This document shows, in pieces, positions 43,469 through 52,704 of a stretch of 64,000 bases of DNA. The notes below the pieces were generated by a model. That model saw nothing but the letters and a program-made list of their open reading frames with translations. It did no database searches and had not been told where the DNA came from. A program made the translations under genes and the position numbers. Numbering within the stretch: position 1 is the stretch's first letter; each line of letters opens with the position of its first letter. Source of the stretch: Streptococcus mitis. Lineage in GTDB: Bacteria > Bacillota > Bacilli > Lactobacillales > Streptococcaceae. Location: the NCBI RefSeq assembly GCF_005144795.1, contig NZ_SWFJ01000003.1, positions 121,776 through 185,775 on the forward strand, read 5' to 3'.

Positions 43469-44015
43469 ATTATCAGAACGATTAGAAACCGAACGACTCG
43501 TCCTACGAGTTCGTACAGTGGCAGATGCTGAGGATATCTTTGACTATGCTAGTCTCCCAGAGGTTGCCTATCCAGCAGGCTTTCCTCCAGTCAAAACCTT
43601 GGAAGATGAGGTTTACTATCTAGAGCATATCCTTCCTGAGCGCAATCAAAAGGAAAATCTCCCATCTGGCTATGGGATTGTCGTCAAAGGAACCGATAAA
43701 GTCATTGGTTCTGTTGATTTCAACCATCGCCATGCGGATGATGTGCTAGAGCTTGGCTATACCTTGCATCCAGACTATTGGGGTCGAGGCTATGTACCAG
43801 AAGCAGCGCGTGCCTTGATTGATCTAGGCTTTCAAGAATTGGGGCTTCACAAGATAGAACTGGTCTGCTTTGGATACAATGTCCAAAGTCAACAAGTCGC
43901 TGAGAAACTTGGTTTCACTCTTGAAGCTCGCATTCGAGATCGTAAAGATGTTCAAGGAAACCGCTGTGACAGTCTGATATATGGTTTGCGGAGGAGTGAG
44001 TGGGAGGTAATTTGA
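43455..44015 (+). CDS. GNAT-family N-acetyltransferase (RimJ/RimL type)
   Basis: A 186-residue acetyltransferase. ETERLVLRVRTVADAEDIF, LGYTLHPDYWGRGYVPEAARALIDLGFQELG (the acetyl-CoA pyrophosphate loop) and NVQSQQVAEKLGF are the family hallmarks. The start overlaps the flavin reductase gene by 14 bases. It lies in the valS T-box operon. The protein or metabolite it acetylates is unknown. Confidence 0.88.
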   Translation: MARAELSERLETERLVLRVRTVADAEDIFDYASLPEVAYPAGFPPVKTLEDEVYYLEHILPERNQKENLPSGYGIVVKGTDKVIGSVDFNHRHADDVLELGYTLHPDYWGRGYVPEAARALIDLGFQELGLHKIELVCFGYNVQSQQVAEKLGFTLEARIRDRKDVQGNRCDSLIYGLRRSEWEVI

Positions 44016-44593
44016 TGCATGTTTTCATCGTTGGTGCTCCGGCCTCAGGAAAAATGACGATCGGTCAAGAACTATCTCGACTAACGGATGCTACCCTCTT
44101 TTATAACCATCAAGCCATCGATTTTGCACTAGAAATCTATCAGGATTATACAGAGGAGATGTGGGAATTTGTTCGTGGAATCACCTTTTCTTTCCTTGGG
44201 GCAAGTGCAAGAAATCAGCGATCAGTGATTTTAACAGACGTGATTGATTTTTCAAATCAGTACCAGATGATGTATTTGAAGCAAATTCAAGGTTTGTTGA
44301 ATGACTATCATCAAGAGATTCTTTTTGTTGAATTGGAAGCAAGTCTTGAGGAGCGTTTACGTCGAAATCGAACGGAGAACCGGTTGAAGCACAAACCCTT
44401 GAAACGACATATTGAGGTATCTGAAAGAGAAATTTTAGAGACTGCTGAAACACTTCAATTAAATTCCCAGCATCAACTGAATGAGTTGCACCACTACTTT
44501 AAAATAAATAATACGAATTTGTCTGCAGAAGAAGCTGCTAAGCAGATTCAAGATAAAATGAATACAATAGAGAAAGGACACACACATGTCTAA
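44015..44593 (+). CDS. P-loop AAA/shikimate-kinase-like ATPase
   Basis: A 192-residue small-molecule-kinase-like P-loop protein. The Walker A segment is GAPASGKMT, with Met in place of the usual Ser/Thr after GK, as found in a subgroup of these kinases. A Walker B-like VILTDVIDF and an Arg-rich lid ([20 protein letters not shown]) follow. I chose ATG 44015, which shares one base with the preceding stop (TGATG) and follows GGAGGT. It overlaps the valS start by eight bases. The substrate is unknown. Confidence 0.82.
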   Translation: MHVFIVGAPASGKMTIGQELSRLTDATLFYNHQAIDFALEIYQDYTEEMWEFVRGITFSFLGASARNQRSVILTDVIDFSNQYQMMYLKQIQGLLNDYHQEILFVELEASLEERLRRNRTENRLKHKPLKRHIEVSEREILETAETLQLNSQHQLNELHHYFKINNTNLSAEEAAKQIQDKMNTIEKGHTHV

Positions 44594-47237
44594 AGAACTT
44601 TCACCTAAATACAATCCAGCCGAGGTTGAGGCTGGTCGTTACCAAAAATGGCTTGATGCTGATGTTTTCAAGCCTTCAGGCGATCAAAAAGCCAAGCCTT
44701 ATTCAATCGTGATTCCACCACCAAACGTAACTGGGAAACTTCACCTTGGTCACGCTTGGGATACGACTTTGCAGGATATCATCATCCGTCAAAAACGCAT
44801 GCAAGGCTTTGATACCCTTTGGCTTCCAGGAATGGACCATGCTGGGATTGCAACTCAAGCTAAGGTTGAGGAGCGCTTACGTGGTGAGGGCATTACACGT
44901 TATGACCTAGGTCGTGAGAAATTCCTCGATAAGGTTTGGGAATGGAAAGACGAATATGCCACTACTATCAAGGAACAATGGGGCAAGATGGGGCTCTCTG
45001 TAGACTACTCTCGTGAGCGTTTCACTCTTGACGAAGGTTTGTCAAAAGCTGTTCGTAAGGTCTTTGTGGACCTTTACAAGAAAGGTTGGATCTACCGTGG
45101 TGAGTTTATCATCAACTGGGACCCAGCTGCTCGCACAGCCCTTTCTGATATCGAAGTTATCCACAAGGACGTAGAAGGTGCCTTCTATCACATGAACTAC
45201 ATGCTAGAAGACGGCTCACGCGCCCTTGAAGTTGCCACAACTCGTCCTGAAACTATGTTTGGGGACGTTGCTGTTGCGGTCAATCCAGAAGACCCACGAT
45301 ACAAGGACTTGATTGGTAAAAACGTCATCCTTCCAATCGCTAACAAACTCATCCCAATCGTTGGAGATGAACACGCAGATCCTGAGTTTGGTACTGGTGT
45401 CGTGAAAATCACACCTGCCCATGATCCAAACGACTTCTTGGTTGGTCAACGCCACAACTTGCCACAAGTAAACGTCATGAACGACGACGGAACTATGAAT
45501 GACTTGGCCTTCGAATTTGCAGGCATGGACCGTTTTGAAGCTCGTAAGGCAGTCGTTGCTAAGCTGGAAGAAATCGGTGCCCTCGTTAAAATCGAAAAAC
45601 GTGTCCACAGTGTTGGTCACTCAGAGCGTACTGGTGTTGTGGTTGAGCCACGCTTGTCTACGCAATGGTTCGTCAAGATGGACCAATTGGCCAAGAATGC
45701 TATTACCAACCAAGACACAGAGGACAAGGTCGAATTCTACCCACCTCGTTTCAATGATACCTTCCTCCAATGGATGGAAAATGTCCACGACTGGGTGATC
45801 TCTCGTCAGCTCTGGTGGGGGCACCAAATCCCTGCTTGGTACAATGCTGAGGGTGAAATGTACGTCGGTGAAGAAGCTCCAGAAGGTGACGGATGGACTC
45901 AGGACGAAGACGTCTTGGATACTTGGTTCAGTTCTGCCCTCTGGCCATTCTCAACCATGGGCTGGCCTGATGTTGACTCAGAAGACTTTAAACGTTATTA
46001 TCCAACATCAACTTTGGTGACTGGTTATGATATTATCCCGTTCTGGGTGTCTCGGATGATTTTCCAAGGTTTGGAATTTACTGGCAAGTCGCCATTCAAA
46101 AATGCCTTGATTCATGGTCTCATTCGTGACGAGCAAGGACGCAAGATGTCTAAGTCACTCGGAAACGGGATTGATCCGATGGATGTTATCGAGAAATACG
46201 GTGCCGATGCCCTTCGTTGGTTTCTTTCAAACGGTTCTGCACCAGGCCAAGACGTGCGCTTTTCTTACGAGAAAATGGATGCTTCATGGAACTTCATTAA
46301 CAAGATCTGGAATATCTCTCGCTACATCCTCATGAACAATGAAGGCTTGACTCTTGAGCAAGCGACTGCCAATGTGGAAAAAGTTATCAGCAAGGAAGCC
46401 GGAAATGTCACAGACCGTTGGATTCTCCACAATCTCAATGAAACTATCGGAAAAGCTACTGCCAACTTTGATAAGTTTGAATTTGGTGTGGCTGGTCACA
46501 TCCTCTACAACTTTATCTGGGATGAGTTTGCGGACTGGTACGTTGAGTTGACCAAGGAAGTCCTTTATAGCGACAATGAAGAAGAGAAAGTCATCACACG
46601 CTCTGTTCTCCTTTACACTTTGGACAAGATCCTTCGTCTCCTTCACCCTATCATGCCGTTCGTGACAGAGGAAATCTTTGGACAAATCTCAGAAGGTTCT
46701 ATCGTGACAGCAGCATACCCAATTGTCAACCCAGTCTTTGAAGATCTTGCGGCTCACACAGGTGTCGAAAGCCTCAAAGACTTGATCCGCGCCGTTCGTA
46801 ATGCCCGTGCGGAAGTAAACGTTGCTCCAAGCAAGCCTATCACCATTCTTGTTAAGACAAGCGATAGCGACTTGGAAGCCTTCTTTAACAGCAATGTCAA
46901 CTACATCAAACGCTTTACAAATCCAGAACACTTGGAAATCGCATCAACCATCCCTGCACCTGAACTCGCAATGTCAAGCGTCATCACAGGAGCAGAAATC
47001 TACTTGCCACTCGCAGACCTCCTCAATGTCGAAGAAGAATTGGCTCGTCTCGACAAGGAACTGGCTAAATGGCAAAAAGAACTGGACATGGTCGGCAAGA
47101 AGCTCTCTAATGAACGCTTCGTAGCCAACGCCAAACCAGAAGTCGTCCAAAAAGAACGCGACAAACAAGCCGACTACCAAGCTAAATATGATGCGACCGT
47201 AGCACGTATTGATGAGATGAAGAAGTTGGTGAAATAA
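44586..47237 (+). CDS. valS: Valyl-tRNA synthetase
   Basis: An 883-residue class Ia aminoacyl-tRNA synthetase. The HIGH-type motif HLGHAW, the editing domain (about 190-340), the zinc-free connective region, the KMSKS motif ([11 protein letters not shown]) and the anticodon-binding and C-terminal coiled-coil domains ([19 protein letters not shown]) are intact. ATG 44586 follows AAAGGA and overlaps the previous gene by eight bases. Expression is controlled by the T-box about 1.8 kb upstream with three other genes in between. A strong terminator follows. Confidence 0.98.
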   Translation: MSKELSPKYNPAEVEAGRYQKWLDADVFKPSGDQKAKPYSIVIPPPNVTGKLHLGHAWDTTLQDIIIRQKRMQGFDTLWLPGMDHAGIATQAKVEERLRGEGITRYDLGREKFLDKVWEWKDEYATTIKEQWGKMGLSVDYSRERFTLDEGLSKAVRKVFVDLYKKGWIYRGEFIINWDPAARTALSDIEVIHKDVEGAFYHMNYMLEDGSRALEVATTRPETMFGDVAVAVNPEDPRYKDLIGKNVILPIANKLIPIVGDEHADPEFGTGVVKITPAHDPNDFLVGQRHNLPQVNVMNDDGTMNDLAFEFAGMDRFEARKAVVAKLEEIGALVKIEKRVHSVGHSERTGVVVEPRLSTQWFVKMDQLAKNAITNQDTEDKVEFYPPRFNDTFLQWMENVHDWVISRQLWWGHQIPAWYNAEGEMYVGEEAPEGDGWTQDEDVLDTWFSSALWPFSTMGWPDVDSEDFKRYYPTSTLVTGYDIIPFWVSRMIFQGLEFTGKSPFKNALIHGLIRDEQGRKMSKSLGNGIDPMDVIEKYGADALRWFLSNGSAPGQDVRFSYEKMDASWNFINKIWNISRYILMNNEGLTLEQATANVEKVISKEAGNVTDRWILHNLNETIGKATANFDKFEFGVAGHILYNFIWDEFADWYVELTKEVLYSDNEEEKVITRSVLLYTLDKILRLLHPIMPFVTEEIFGQISEGSIVTAAYPIVNPVFEDLAAHTGVESLKDLIRAVRNARAEVNVAPSKPITILVKTSDSDLEAFFNSNVNYIKRFTNPEHLEIASTIPAPELAMSSVITGAEIYLPLADLLNVEEELARLDKELAKWQKELDMVGKKLSNERFVANAKPEVVQKERDKQADYQAKYDATVARIDEMKKLVK

Positions 47238-47243
47238 ACACAG

Positions 47244-47270
47244 AAACACGGTGATGAGCCGTGTTTTTTT
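47244..47270 (+). terminator. Terminator of valS
   Basis: AACACGG / CCGTGTT with a seven-base loop followed by TTTTTT. Confidence 0.92.
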
Positions 47271-47271
47271 G

Positions 47272-47278
47272 GTATAAT
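47272..47278 (+). promoter_or_regulatory. -10 box of the methyltransferase-kinase-nuclease island
   Basis: GG-TATAAT sits directly after the valS terminator, about 40 bases before the methyltransferase ATG. A weak -35 may overlap the terminator T-run. Confidence 0.55.
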
Positions 47279-47315
47279 GAATAAAACGTTAGAAAGCGAT
47301 CTATAAATAACAAAT

Positions 47316-48698
47316 ATGGAAAAATTCCAAGTTTTCACCCCTGAAAAATATGTTCATTTTATGCTTGATAAGGTAGAATATGATGGGAAAAATATACTTA
47401 AAAAATATTTTTTAGAGAATTCTGTAGGTGAAGGAAATATTTTGTGTGTAGCAATTAGAAGATACATTGAAGTAGCACTTAAGCACAGATATTCCACTTC
47501 ATCCATAAAATCTGATTTAGAAAAATACTTTGTTGCTTTTGAAATTGACCCTCAATTAAAGGAAAATTGTTTAAGAAATTTAGATAATATTGCTTTGGAA
47601 CACGGAATTCAAGAGGTAAACTGGCAAATTCTTTCTGATGATTATTTAAGATACAATCTTAAAATGAGATTTGATTTTATTGTTGGTAATCCTCCATATA
47701 TCACCTATCAAGAACTTAATACTATGGATAGAAGTTTCTTGAAAAATAATTTTACTTCTTGTAAAAAAGGCAAATTTGATTATTGTTATGCTTTCATCGA
47801 AAAGAGTTTACTAGATTTGAAAAAAACGACAGGAAAAATGTGTTATCTAATCCCTAATAGCATATTTAAAAATGTTTTTGCTGAAAATCTAAGAGAAATA
47901 TTAAAAAAAAATATTCTACAATTAATTGATTACAGACATACGCATATTTTTGGGAGAATTCTAACATCATCAGCAATTATGGTCATTGATAATTCTAAAA
48001 TATGTAATTACTTAGAATATATTGATAGTGATTTTAATAAGTCCTTTCTTATAAGAAAAGAAGATTTAGGGTCTAAATGGTATTTTACTGAAAATATCGA
48101 ATTTAAAGTTAATCAGTTAACCTTTGGAGAGTTATTTAAAGTCTCAAATAGCGTAGCTACATTAGCGAATAAGGTATTTCTAATTCCCGAGCAAGAAGAT
48201 TTGGACTTGGAGGATGAAATTTTAAAACCTGCGGCTAGTCCAAGAAAGTTATCAAAAAATATTGTAGATAAAATTATTTTCCCATATAAGTTTGTAAATA
48301 ATGAACTTAGAAGATATCCTAGAGAAGAGTTTGAAAGAATCTTTCCTAAAACAACTAGATATCTTCGAGAATGGAAAGATGTTTTAGATAACAGAAAATC
48401 TGATGGGGAATGGTTTGAGTATGGTCGATCACAAGGTTTGAAATTCATGAATCAGGAAAAATTAATGATTTCATCGGTAATTACTGAGAAAGTAAATGTA
48501 TACGAGTTAGATTCTCAAATGATACCATATTCGGGATTTTATATTATTCCATTAGCAGAAAAAGGTCTTGATTATGCAAAAAAAATACTTGAATCAGAAG
48601 ATTTCTATAACTATATAGAAACTAGAGCAATTAATGCGAGTGGAAAATCAATTCGTATATCCGTGAATGATGTAAAAAATTATCCAATAAGAGTATGA
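47316..48698 (+). CDS. Eco57I-like N6-adenine DNA methyltransferase
   Basis: A 460-residue class I SAM-dependent DNA methyltransferase. The family opening FTPEKYV (7-13) is followed by motif I as NSVGEGN (35-41, in place of the usual DPAxGSG), an acidic motif II FEID (75-78) and the catalytic NPPY (125-128 in VGNPPYITYQE). The C-terminal half (about 260-460) is a TaqI/Eco57I-type target-recognition region. The D-to-N change in motif I is unusual but tolerated in some members. No good ribosome site precedes ATG 47316. Composition is markedly AT-rich. It is the first gene of a four-gene island and would provide self-DNA marking, or regulation, for the nuclease at the end. Confidence 0.88.
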   Translation: MEKFQVFTPEKYVHFMLDKVEYDGKNILKKYFLENSVGEGNILCVAIRRYIEVALKHRYSTSSIKSDLEKYFVAFEIDPQLKENCLRNLDNIALEHGIQEVNWQILSDDYLRYNLKMRFDFIVGNPPYITYQELNTMDRSFLKNNFTSCKKGKFDYCYAFIEKSLLDLKKTTGKMCYLIPNSIFKNVFAENLREILKKNILQLIDYRHTHIFGRILTSSAIMVIDNSKICNYLEYIDSDFNKSFLIRKEDLGSKWYFTENIEFKVNQLTFGELFKVSNSVATLANKVFLIPEQEDLDLEDEILKPAASPRKLSKNIVDKIIFPYKFVNNELRRYPREEFERIFPKTTRYLREWKDVLDNRKSDGEWFEYGRSQGLKFMNQEKLMISSVITEKVNVYELDSQMIPYSGFYIIPLAEKGLDYAKKILESEDFYNYIETRAINASGKSIRISVNDVKNYPIRV

Positions 48699-48708
48699 GG
48701 GACGGACA

Positions 48709-51108
48709 ATGGCTGAAAAAGTGAAAGAAATAAGTTTTAAATCAACAACAAGAACGGTAAACCTTCTAGGGAGAGATAATGTACTAGATTATAGAAGTGC
48801 GATATTAGAATTAGTAAAAAATAGTTACGATGCATTTTCGAATCAAGTAAATATTCGAATAATAGGAAAAGATATAACTATTAACAAAAGAAAAGACAAA
48901 AAAGCTACTTCTATAGAAATAATTGATTACGGTCAAGGAATGAGTTTGGATAAAATCATTAATGTCTTTTTTACATTGGGAACGGATGATAAAACTCATA
49001 CTCCTTCAATAAAATACCAAAAATATGAACGTGTAATGAATGGTTCTATGGGAATCGGTAGATTATCACTGGGGAGACTGGGGAATGTCAGTCGTGTTAT
49101 TACTTCGGATGGTAGTGAAGCATATAGATTTAGTATCAATTGGAATAACTTCATAACGGGAGAAGCTTTAGATACTGTAAAAGTAAATATTGAACAATTA
49201 TCATTGAATGAGTTCATTTCAGAGTATACTAATAGAGGTTTAGAAAACCCCAAATGCTCAGGAACAATTTTAATAGCCAGTGAGTTGAAAGATGAATGGT
49301 TACTATCAGATAAAGGACAATCGGGGACAAATTATTCTCTATTGAAGCTAACTTTAAATAAATTAAAAAACCCTCTTAAATTAGAAAAATCAGGCGAATT
49401 TAAAATTATATTAGACTACTTTGAAGAAAAAGAAGAAATAGAGCCTTCTTTAGCTGATGTTTCAACAGATGCAGAAATTTCGTTTGCTTTTTCACACGAC
49501 AGTGATATGTTAATCTTAGAGGGGTATTTTGATGAAATTGATATTAGTCAATTACCGCCGGATTTTGTAAATGCGAAATTCGATAAACTAAAAGATTATA
49601 TTCAAGAAAAGAGTGGTAAAAAAAGAAGTAGATACCATTTTGAGAGAGAGTTTAAAATTTCAGAGTATATCCCTGATAAAATACCTAATAATCCGATAGG
49701 TGATTTTGATGGAGTTCTCTATTTTACAAAGAAAACGGGTTCTAATAAGTATCCTTTTTTAAAGAGACCAGCAATGGGAACAAATACTGTTGATATTGAA
49801 CCCGGAATCTTATTATATAGAGATGGTTTTAGGATTAGACCTTATGGTGAGGTTGATACTATCGGGTTTGACTGGGTTGGAATTGAAAAAGAAAGAACTA
49901 AAAATCCAGCTGGTGTTGGCCGTAGTAGCTACATAATGCAAGCAAACCAGTTGAGTGGTTATGTAAACATCACCAAGGAAAAAAATGGAGGGTTTGAAGA
50001 TCAAGCTAATCGTGAAGGTTTAAAAAATAGTGCAGAGTTTGAATATCTTGAGAGTGTTATTCTCAGAATTGTAAAAGATTTTTCTTCTGTGCGTTCAGAA
50101 ATTATTATTTTATATAATGAATTTTTGAAAGAGAAAGCTGATGTTCCACTTTTTAGTGAAAGAGGAAAGAAGACAAAGAAAAAGTTAGACAGTCTTGTTA
50201 ATAAACACCAGGGAAATTTACAAGGACTTTATAAAGATCCGGAGTATGAGGCACTGGTCTCTAATCCCCAATCGTTATTTGAGATGTATTCACTACAGGA
50301 TACTACTGAGGAAGAGAATAGTTCACTTGTTAGTGAGGGTGATACGTTACGAACTATGGCAACTCAAGGAATAGTTATGTCAACTTTTGCACATCAAATT
50401 AAGAATGATAAGATGTTCTTTAAAACGATTCCTCAAAATTTAAAAGATATAGGAGACCATTATTCAATACTTTTTAAATCGGATTTTCATGAGATTAAGA
50501 AAAGGTATAATTTATATGATTTTTCGGAAGCGGTTGAACGCAAAACAACCAATATATTAGGATTTATAGAAAGTAGTGTCAATAATCCAACAAGGGATAA
50601 GAAAGAAAAAATTAATCTATCTTCTTATCTTTTTAAAGTTTATTCTTGGTGGGATAGTTCAATAAGAGATAATTTTTATTCGTATGACTATTTGATTAAT
50701 GGTAAATCCTCTCTAGAAGCTTTACCTGAGACAATAAAAAATATTTATGTTTATGCAAGTGAAACGCAGTTAGATAGTATTTTCCTAAATTTAATAACTA
50801 ATTCTTATAAAAGTTTTAAATCACCGAATAAAATCAACCATAGAATTATCAATATTTCTTTAGAAGTTATGGAGGATACACTAATTAAGATTACCTATGA
50901 AGATAATGGTAATGGTTTGAATAAGAAAATTGAAAACCCAAATTTTATTTTCGAACCATATAAATCTTATAATAAAGGTGGGACTGGAATGGGAATGTCA
51001 ATTTTATCCTCAGTTGTATCTAATTTAAAAGGAGATAAAGAGTTATTATCTAAGCCTGGGGAAAGAGGCTTTAAAATTAAAATGACTTTAAAAGGTGGAG
51101 TGGAATAG
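48709..51108 (+). CDS. Dual GHKL ATPase / histidine kinase (paraMORC-like)
   Basis: A 799-residue soluble protein with two separate GHKL modules. The N-terminal one (about 15-200) resembles Hsp90/MutL/MORC: N-box ELVKNSYDAF (34-43), DYGQGMS (73-79), lid GSMGIGRLSLGRLG (112-125). A linker domain contains YRDGFRIRPYG (370-380) and NREGLKNS (434-441), seen in paraMORC-type ATPases. The second module is a histidine kinase: H-box with H562 (MSTFAHQIKND), N-box NLITNSYKSF (694-703), DNGNGL (732-737) and GGTGMGMS (757-764). No membrane segment is present. The next gene starts one base after the stop and encodes a receiver. It is probably a cytoplasmic sensor kinase controlling the island; the signal is unknown. 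Confidence 0.85.
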   Translation: MAEKVKEISFKSTTRTVNLLGRDNVLDYRSAILELVKNSYDAFSNQVNIRIIGKDITINKRKDKKATSIEIIDYGQGMSLDKIINVFFTLGTDDKTHTPSIKYQKYERVMNGSMGIGRLSLGRLGNVSRVITSDGSEAYRFSINWNNFITGEALDTVKVNIEQLSLNEFISEYTNRGLENPKCSGTILIASELKDEWLLSDKGQSGTNYSLLKLTLNKLKNPLKLEKSGEFKIILDYFEEKEEIEPSLADVSTDAEISFAFSHDSDMLILEGYFDEIDISQLPPDFVNAKFDKLKDYIQEKSGKKRSRYHFEREFKISEYIPDKIPNNPIGDFDGVLYFTKKTGSNKYPFLKRPAMGTNTVDIEPGILLYRDGFRIRPYGEVDTIGFDWVGIEKERTKNPAGVGRSSYIMQANQLSGYVNITKEKNGGFEDQANREGLKNSAEFEYLESVILRIVKDFSSVRSEIIILYNEFLKEKADVPLFSERGKKTKKKLDSLVNKHQGNLQGLYKDPEYEALVSNPQSLFEMYSLQDTTEEENSSLVSEGDTLRTMATQGIVMSTFAHQIKNDKMFFKTIPQNLKDIGDHYSILFKSDFHEIKKRYNLYDFSEAVERKTTNILGFIESSVNNPTRDKKEKINLSSYLFKVYSWWDSSIRDNFYSYDYLINGKSSLEALPETIKNIYVYASETQLDSIFLNLITNSYKSFKSPNKINHRIINISLEVMEDTLIKITYEDNGNGLNKKIENPNFIFEPYKSYNKGGTGMGMSILSSVVSNLKGDKELLSKPGERGFKIKMTLKGGVE

Positions 51109-51109
51109 A

Positions 51110-51745
51110 ATGTCTGATAAAAAAATAATTTATTATATTGACGATGATGAAGATACTATGTATACATTAGGGGAATTAGAGCAAAAATTTTCTAAAAAGG
51201 GCTATAGCGTTGAATTTTTGGGAATAATAAATGAAAAATCAAAGGAAGATTTCTTGGAAAATCTGTATTCAAAAGAAAAATATGGAGTTATTTTGGACTA
51301 TGATTTAGCAAATAGTAATATTTATGGTGATGCTATTGAATTGTGGGAAACCATTAAAAAGCAAAATCCATTTTTTCCTGTTTGTATATATACTTCACAT
51401 AGTGATGATGTCCAAATTGATCCATCAATAGAGAAGAAGTTTTCTAAAGATGGATATTCTCTAAATGGAGAGGTATTCACCAAGGAAGATGAAATAGATA
51501 GTATGTTAGAATATATTGATAAGCAAGTTAAGTTAGGGATAGAAAATATCAATACACTGGAGAGAGTAAATCAAGGTTTAAAGAAATCTGATACTTTTTC
51601 TACGGAAGTAGCAATTAACGAAATTAAAATAGAGCATCAATTTTCTATTAAACAACCTCGACTTTTAAATGATGATATTGCTGGTCAATTAGATGATTTA
51701 ATTGCGAAAGCTTATCAAATTATTGATGAGGCAGGAGAGATGTAG
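51110..51745 (+). CDS. Receiver-domain protein without DNA-binding output
   Basis: A 211-residue protein. Residues 6-125 form a response-regulator receiver with acidic D11-D13, phospho-acceptor D63 in VILDYDLA and the T/S of VCIYTSHSD. The expected lysine is less clear (K in FTKEDE region). The remaining 85 residues are helical without a recognisable output domain, suggesting a protein-protein contact role. I chose ATG 51110 (MSDKKIIYYIDDD) one base after the kinase stop, with GGTGGAG upstream. Its stop shares a base with the GTG start of the HNH gene. It is the natural partner of H562 of the kinase. Confidence 0.85.
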   Translation: MSDKKIIYYIDDDEDTMYTLGELEQKFSKKGYSVEFLGIINEKSKEDFLENLYSKEKYGVILDYDLANSNIYGDAIELWETIKKQNPFFPVCIYTSHSDDVQIDPSIEKKFSKDGYSLNGEVFTKEDEIDSMLEYIDKQVKLGIENINTLERVNQGLKKSDTFSTEVAINEIKIEHQFSIKQPRLLNDDIAGQLDDLIAKAYQIIDEAGEM

Positions 51746-52353
51746 TGAATTATATTAGACAACTATTCAAGCGAGATTATAGAGGTTTTGAATCTACACC
51801 GATCAGAAGAGAAAACGTTAGTGAAAAATATTCTGTCAAAAGTCAAAGAGATTTGTTAAAAGGGTATCTAGTAGAGGATTTTGGCGGAATGTGCATATAT
51901 TGTGGATGGAATTGTAAAAGGTATGGTGGAGCTAGTTTTCATATTGAACATATAAAAAGTCAAAATGATAATGAAGGTTTGATAGATGAATATAGCAACT
52001 TAGCTTTATCTTGCCCAATATGTAATACTACAAAAAATAAAAAATCCCTCCCTTCTGATTTGGATCCTTTAGGGGAAGACTATAAAAAATTATTTTATAG
52101 AAATAATAGAGGTGCAATTGTACCAAACAATACCATAACAGCAGTAGAAAGAAGTTTATCAGAGGAATATATAAAAATTTTAGGTCTATCAAAGGAATTA
52201 TATAAGTTAGACTATATCTATTCTTCACTTAACATTATTAAAAGAAAATCTGGTCAATCAGGACAAATTAATGAGTCATTAATTTGTAGTATTCAAAGGA
52301 TATTAGATTTTATTGATGACAATTATATTAGAAATAGTAAACTAAAATTTTAA
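51745..52353 (+). CDS. HNH endonuclease
   Basis: A 202-residue nuclease. The zinc/HNH core is complete: CIYC (C50, C53), HIEHIK (H66-H69) and the N-x8-C-P-I-C-N-T-T-K-N-K segment with C90 and C93. A basic N-terminus (RQLFKRDYRGFES) and a C-terminal helical region (about 135-200) flank it. The start is GTG 51745, overlapping the receiver stop by one base and preceded by AGGAG, so both are made in step. Together with the methyltransferase and the kinase-receiver pair it looks like a restriction nuclease whose activity is gated by phosphorelay; this is inferred. Confidence 0.87.
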   Translation: MNYIRQLFKRDYRGFESTPIRRENVSEKYSVKSQRDLLKGYLVEDFGGMCIYCGWNCKRYGGASFHIEHIKSQNDNEGLIDEYSNLALSCPICNTTKNKKSLPSDLDPLGEDYKKLFYRNNRGAIVPNNTITAVERSLSEEYIKILGLSKELYKLDYIYSSLNIIKRKSGQSGQINESLICSIQRILDFIDDNYIRNSKLKF

Positions 52354-52704
52354 TTTAATCAATTTTGATATTAAAATAAATTGAGACTAATATTTTTAAG
52401 TAAATTTTTAGTTATTAGAAAGCAGATTACTACATGACAAATTCTGTAAGTTCGAACCGACCTGAGAAGTACAACATTGCAGCTTAATTTAATATACCAT
52501 CGGCATCAAATTCATCGGGATTGATACCGAAACCCCACCTCACGATGCCATCGGCTGGGTAGCAAAGAAATAAAAAGTCATGTCACTTTCTCCCCCTTAA
52601 CCTTTGACTATTCCGCAAAATTATCGTAAAATAAAGAGTACATGATAAAATGAGGTCAGAGTCTGTTCGCTCTGGCGATAGTAGTATAAATGAGGAGAAA
52701 CGCT
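52354..52704. other. Right flank of the island
   Basis: About 350 bases without an intact gene. It holds the AT-rich end of the island, a 26-codon remnant (52496-52573) and the rpoE promoter region (a TAAAAT-type -10 is plausible near 52627-52650). Confidence 0.6.
52496..52573 (+). pseudogene. 3' remnant of an unidentified gene
   Basis: An open stretch of 25 codons reads TIGIKFIGIDTETPPHDAIG then WVAKK and a TAA, with core-like codon use unlike the AT-rich island before it. It has no start codon or ribosome site, so it is probably the end of a core gene cut off when the island inserted. Confidence 0.5.

Noticed and set aside
47316..52353. Assignment of the island to the Detocs two-component defence system or to BREX/DISARM
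   Set aside because: Detocs pairs a kinase with a receiver but uses different effectors and no methyltransferase/HNH set; BREX and DISARM marker genes (PglZ, BrxC, DrmA/B) are absent.
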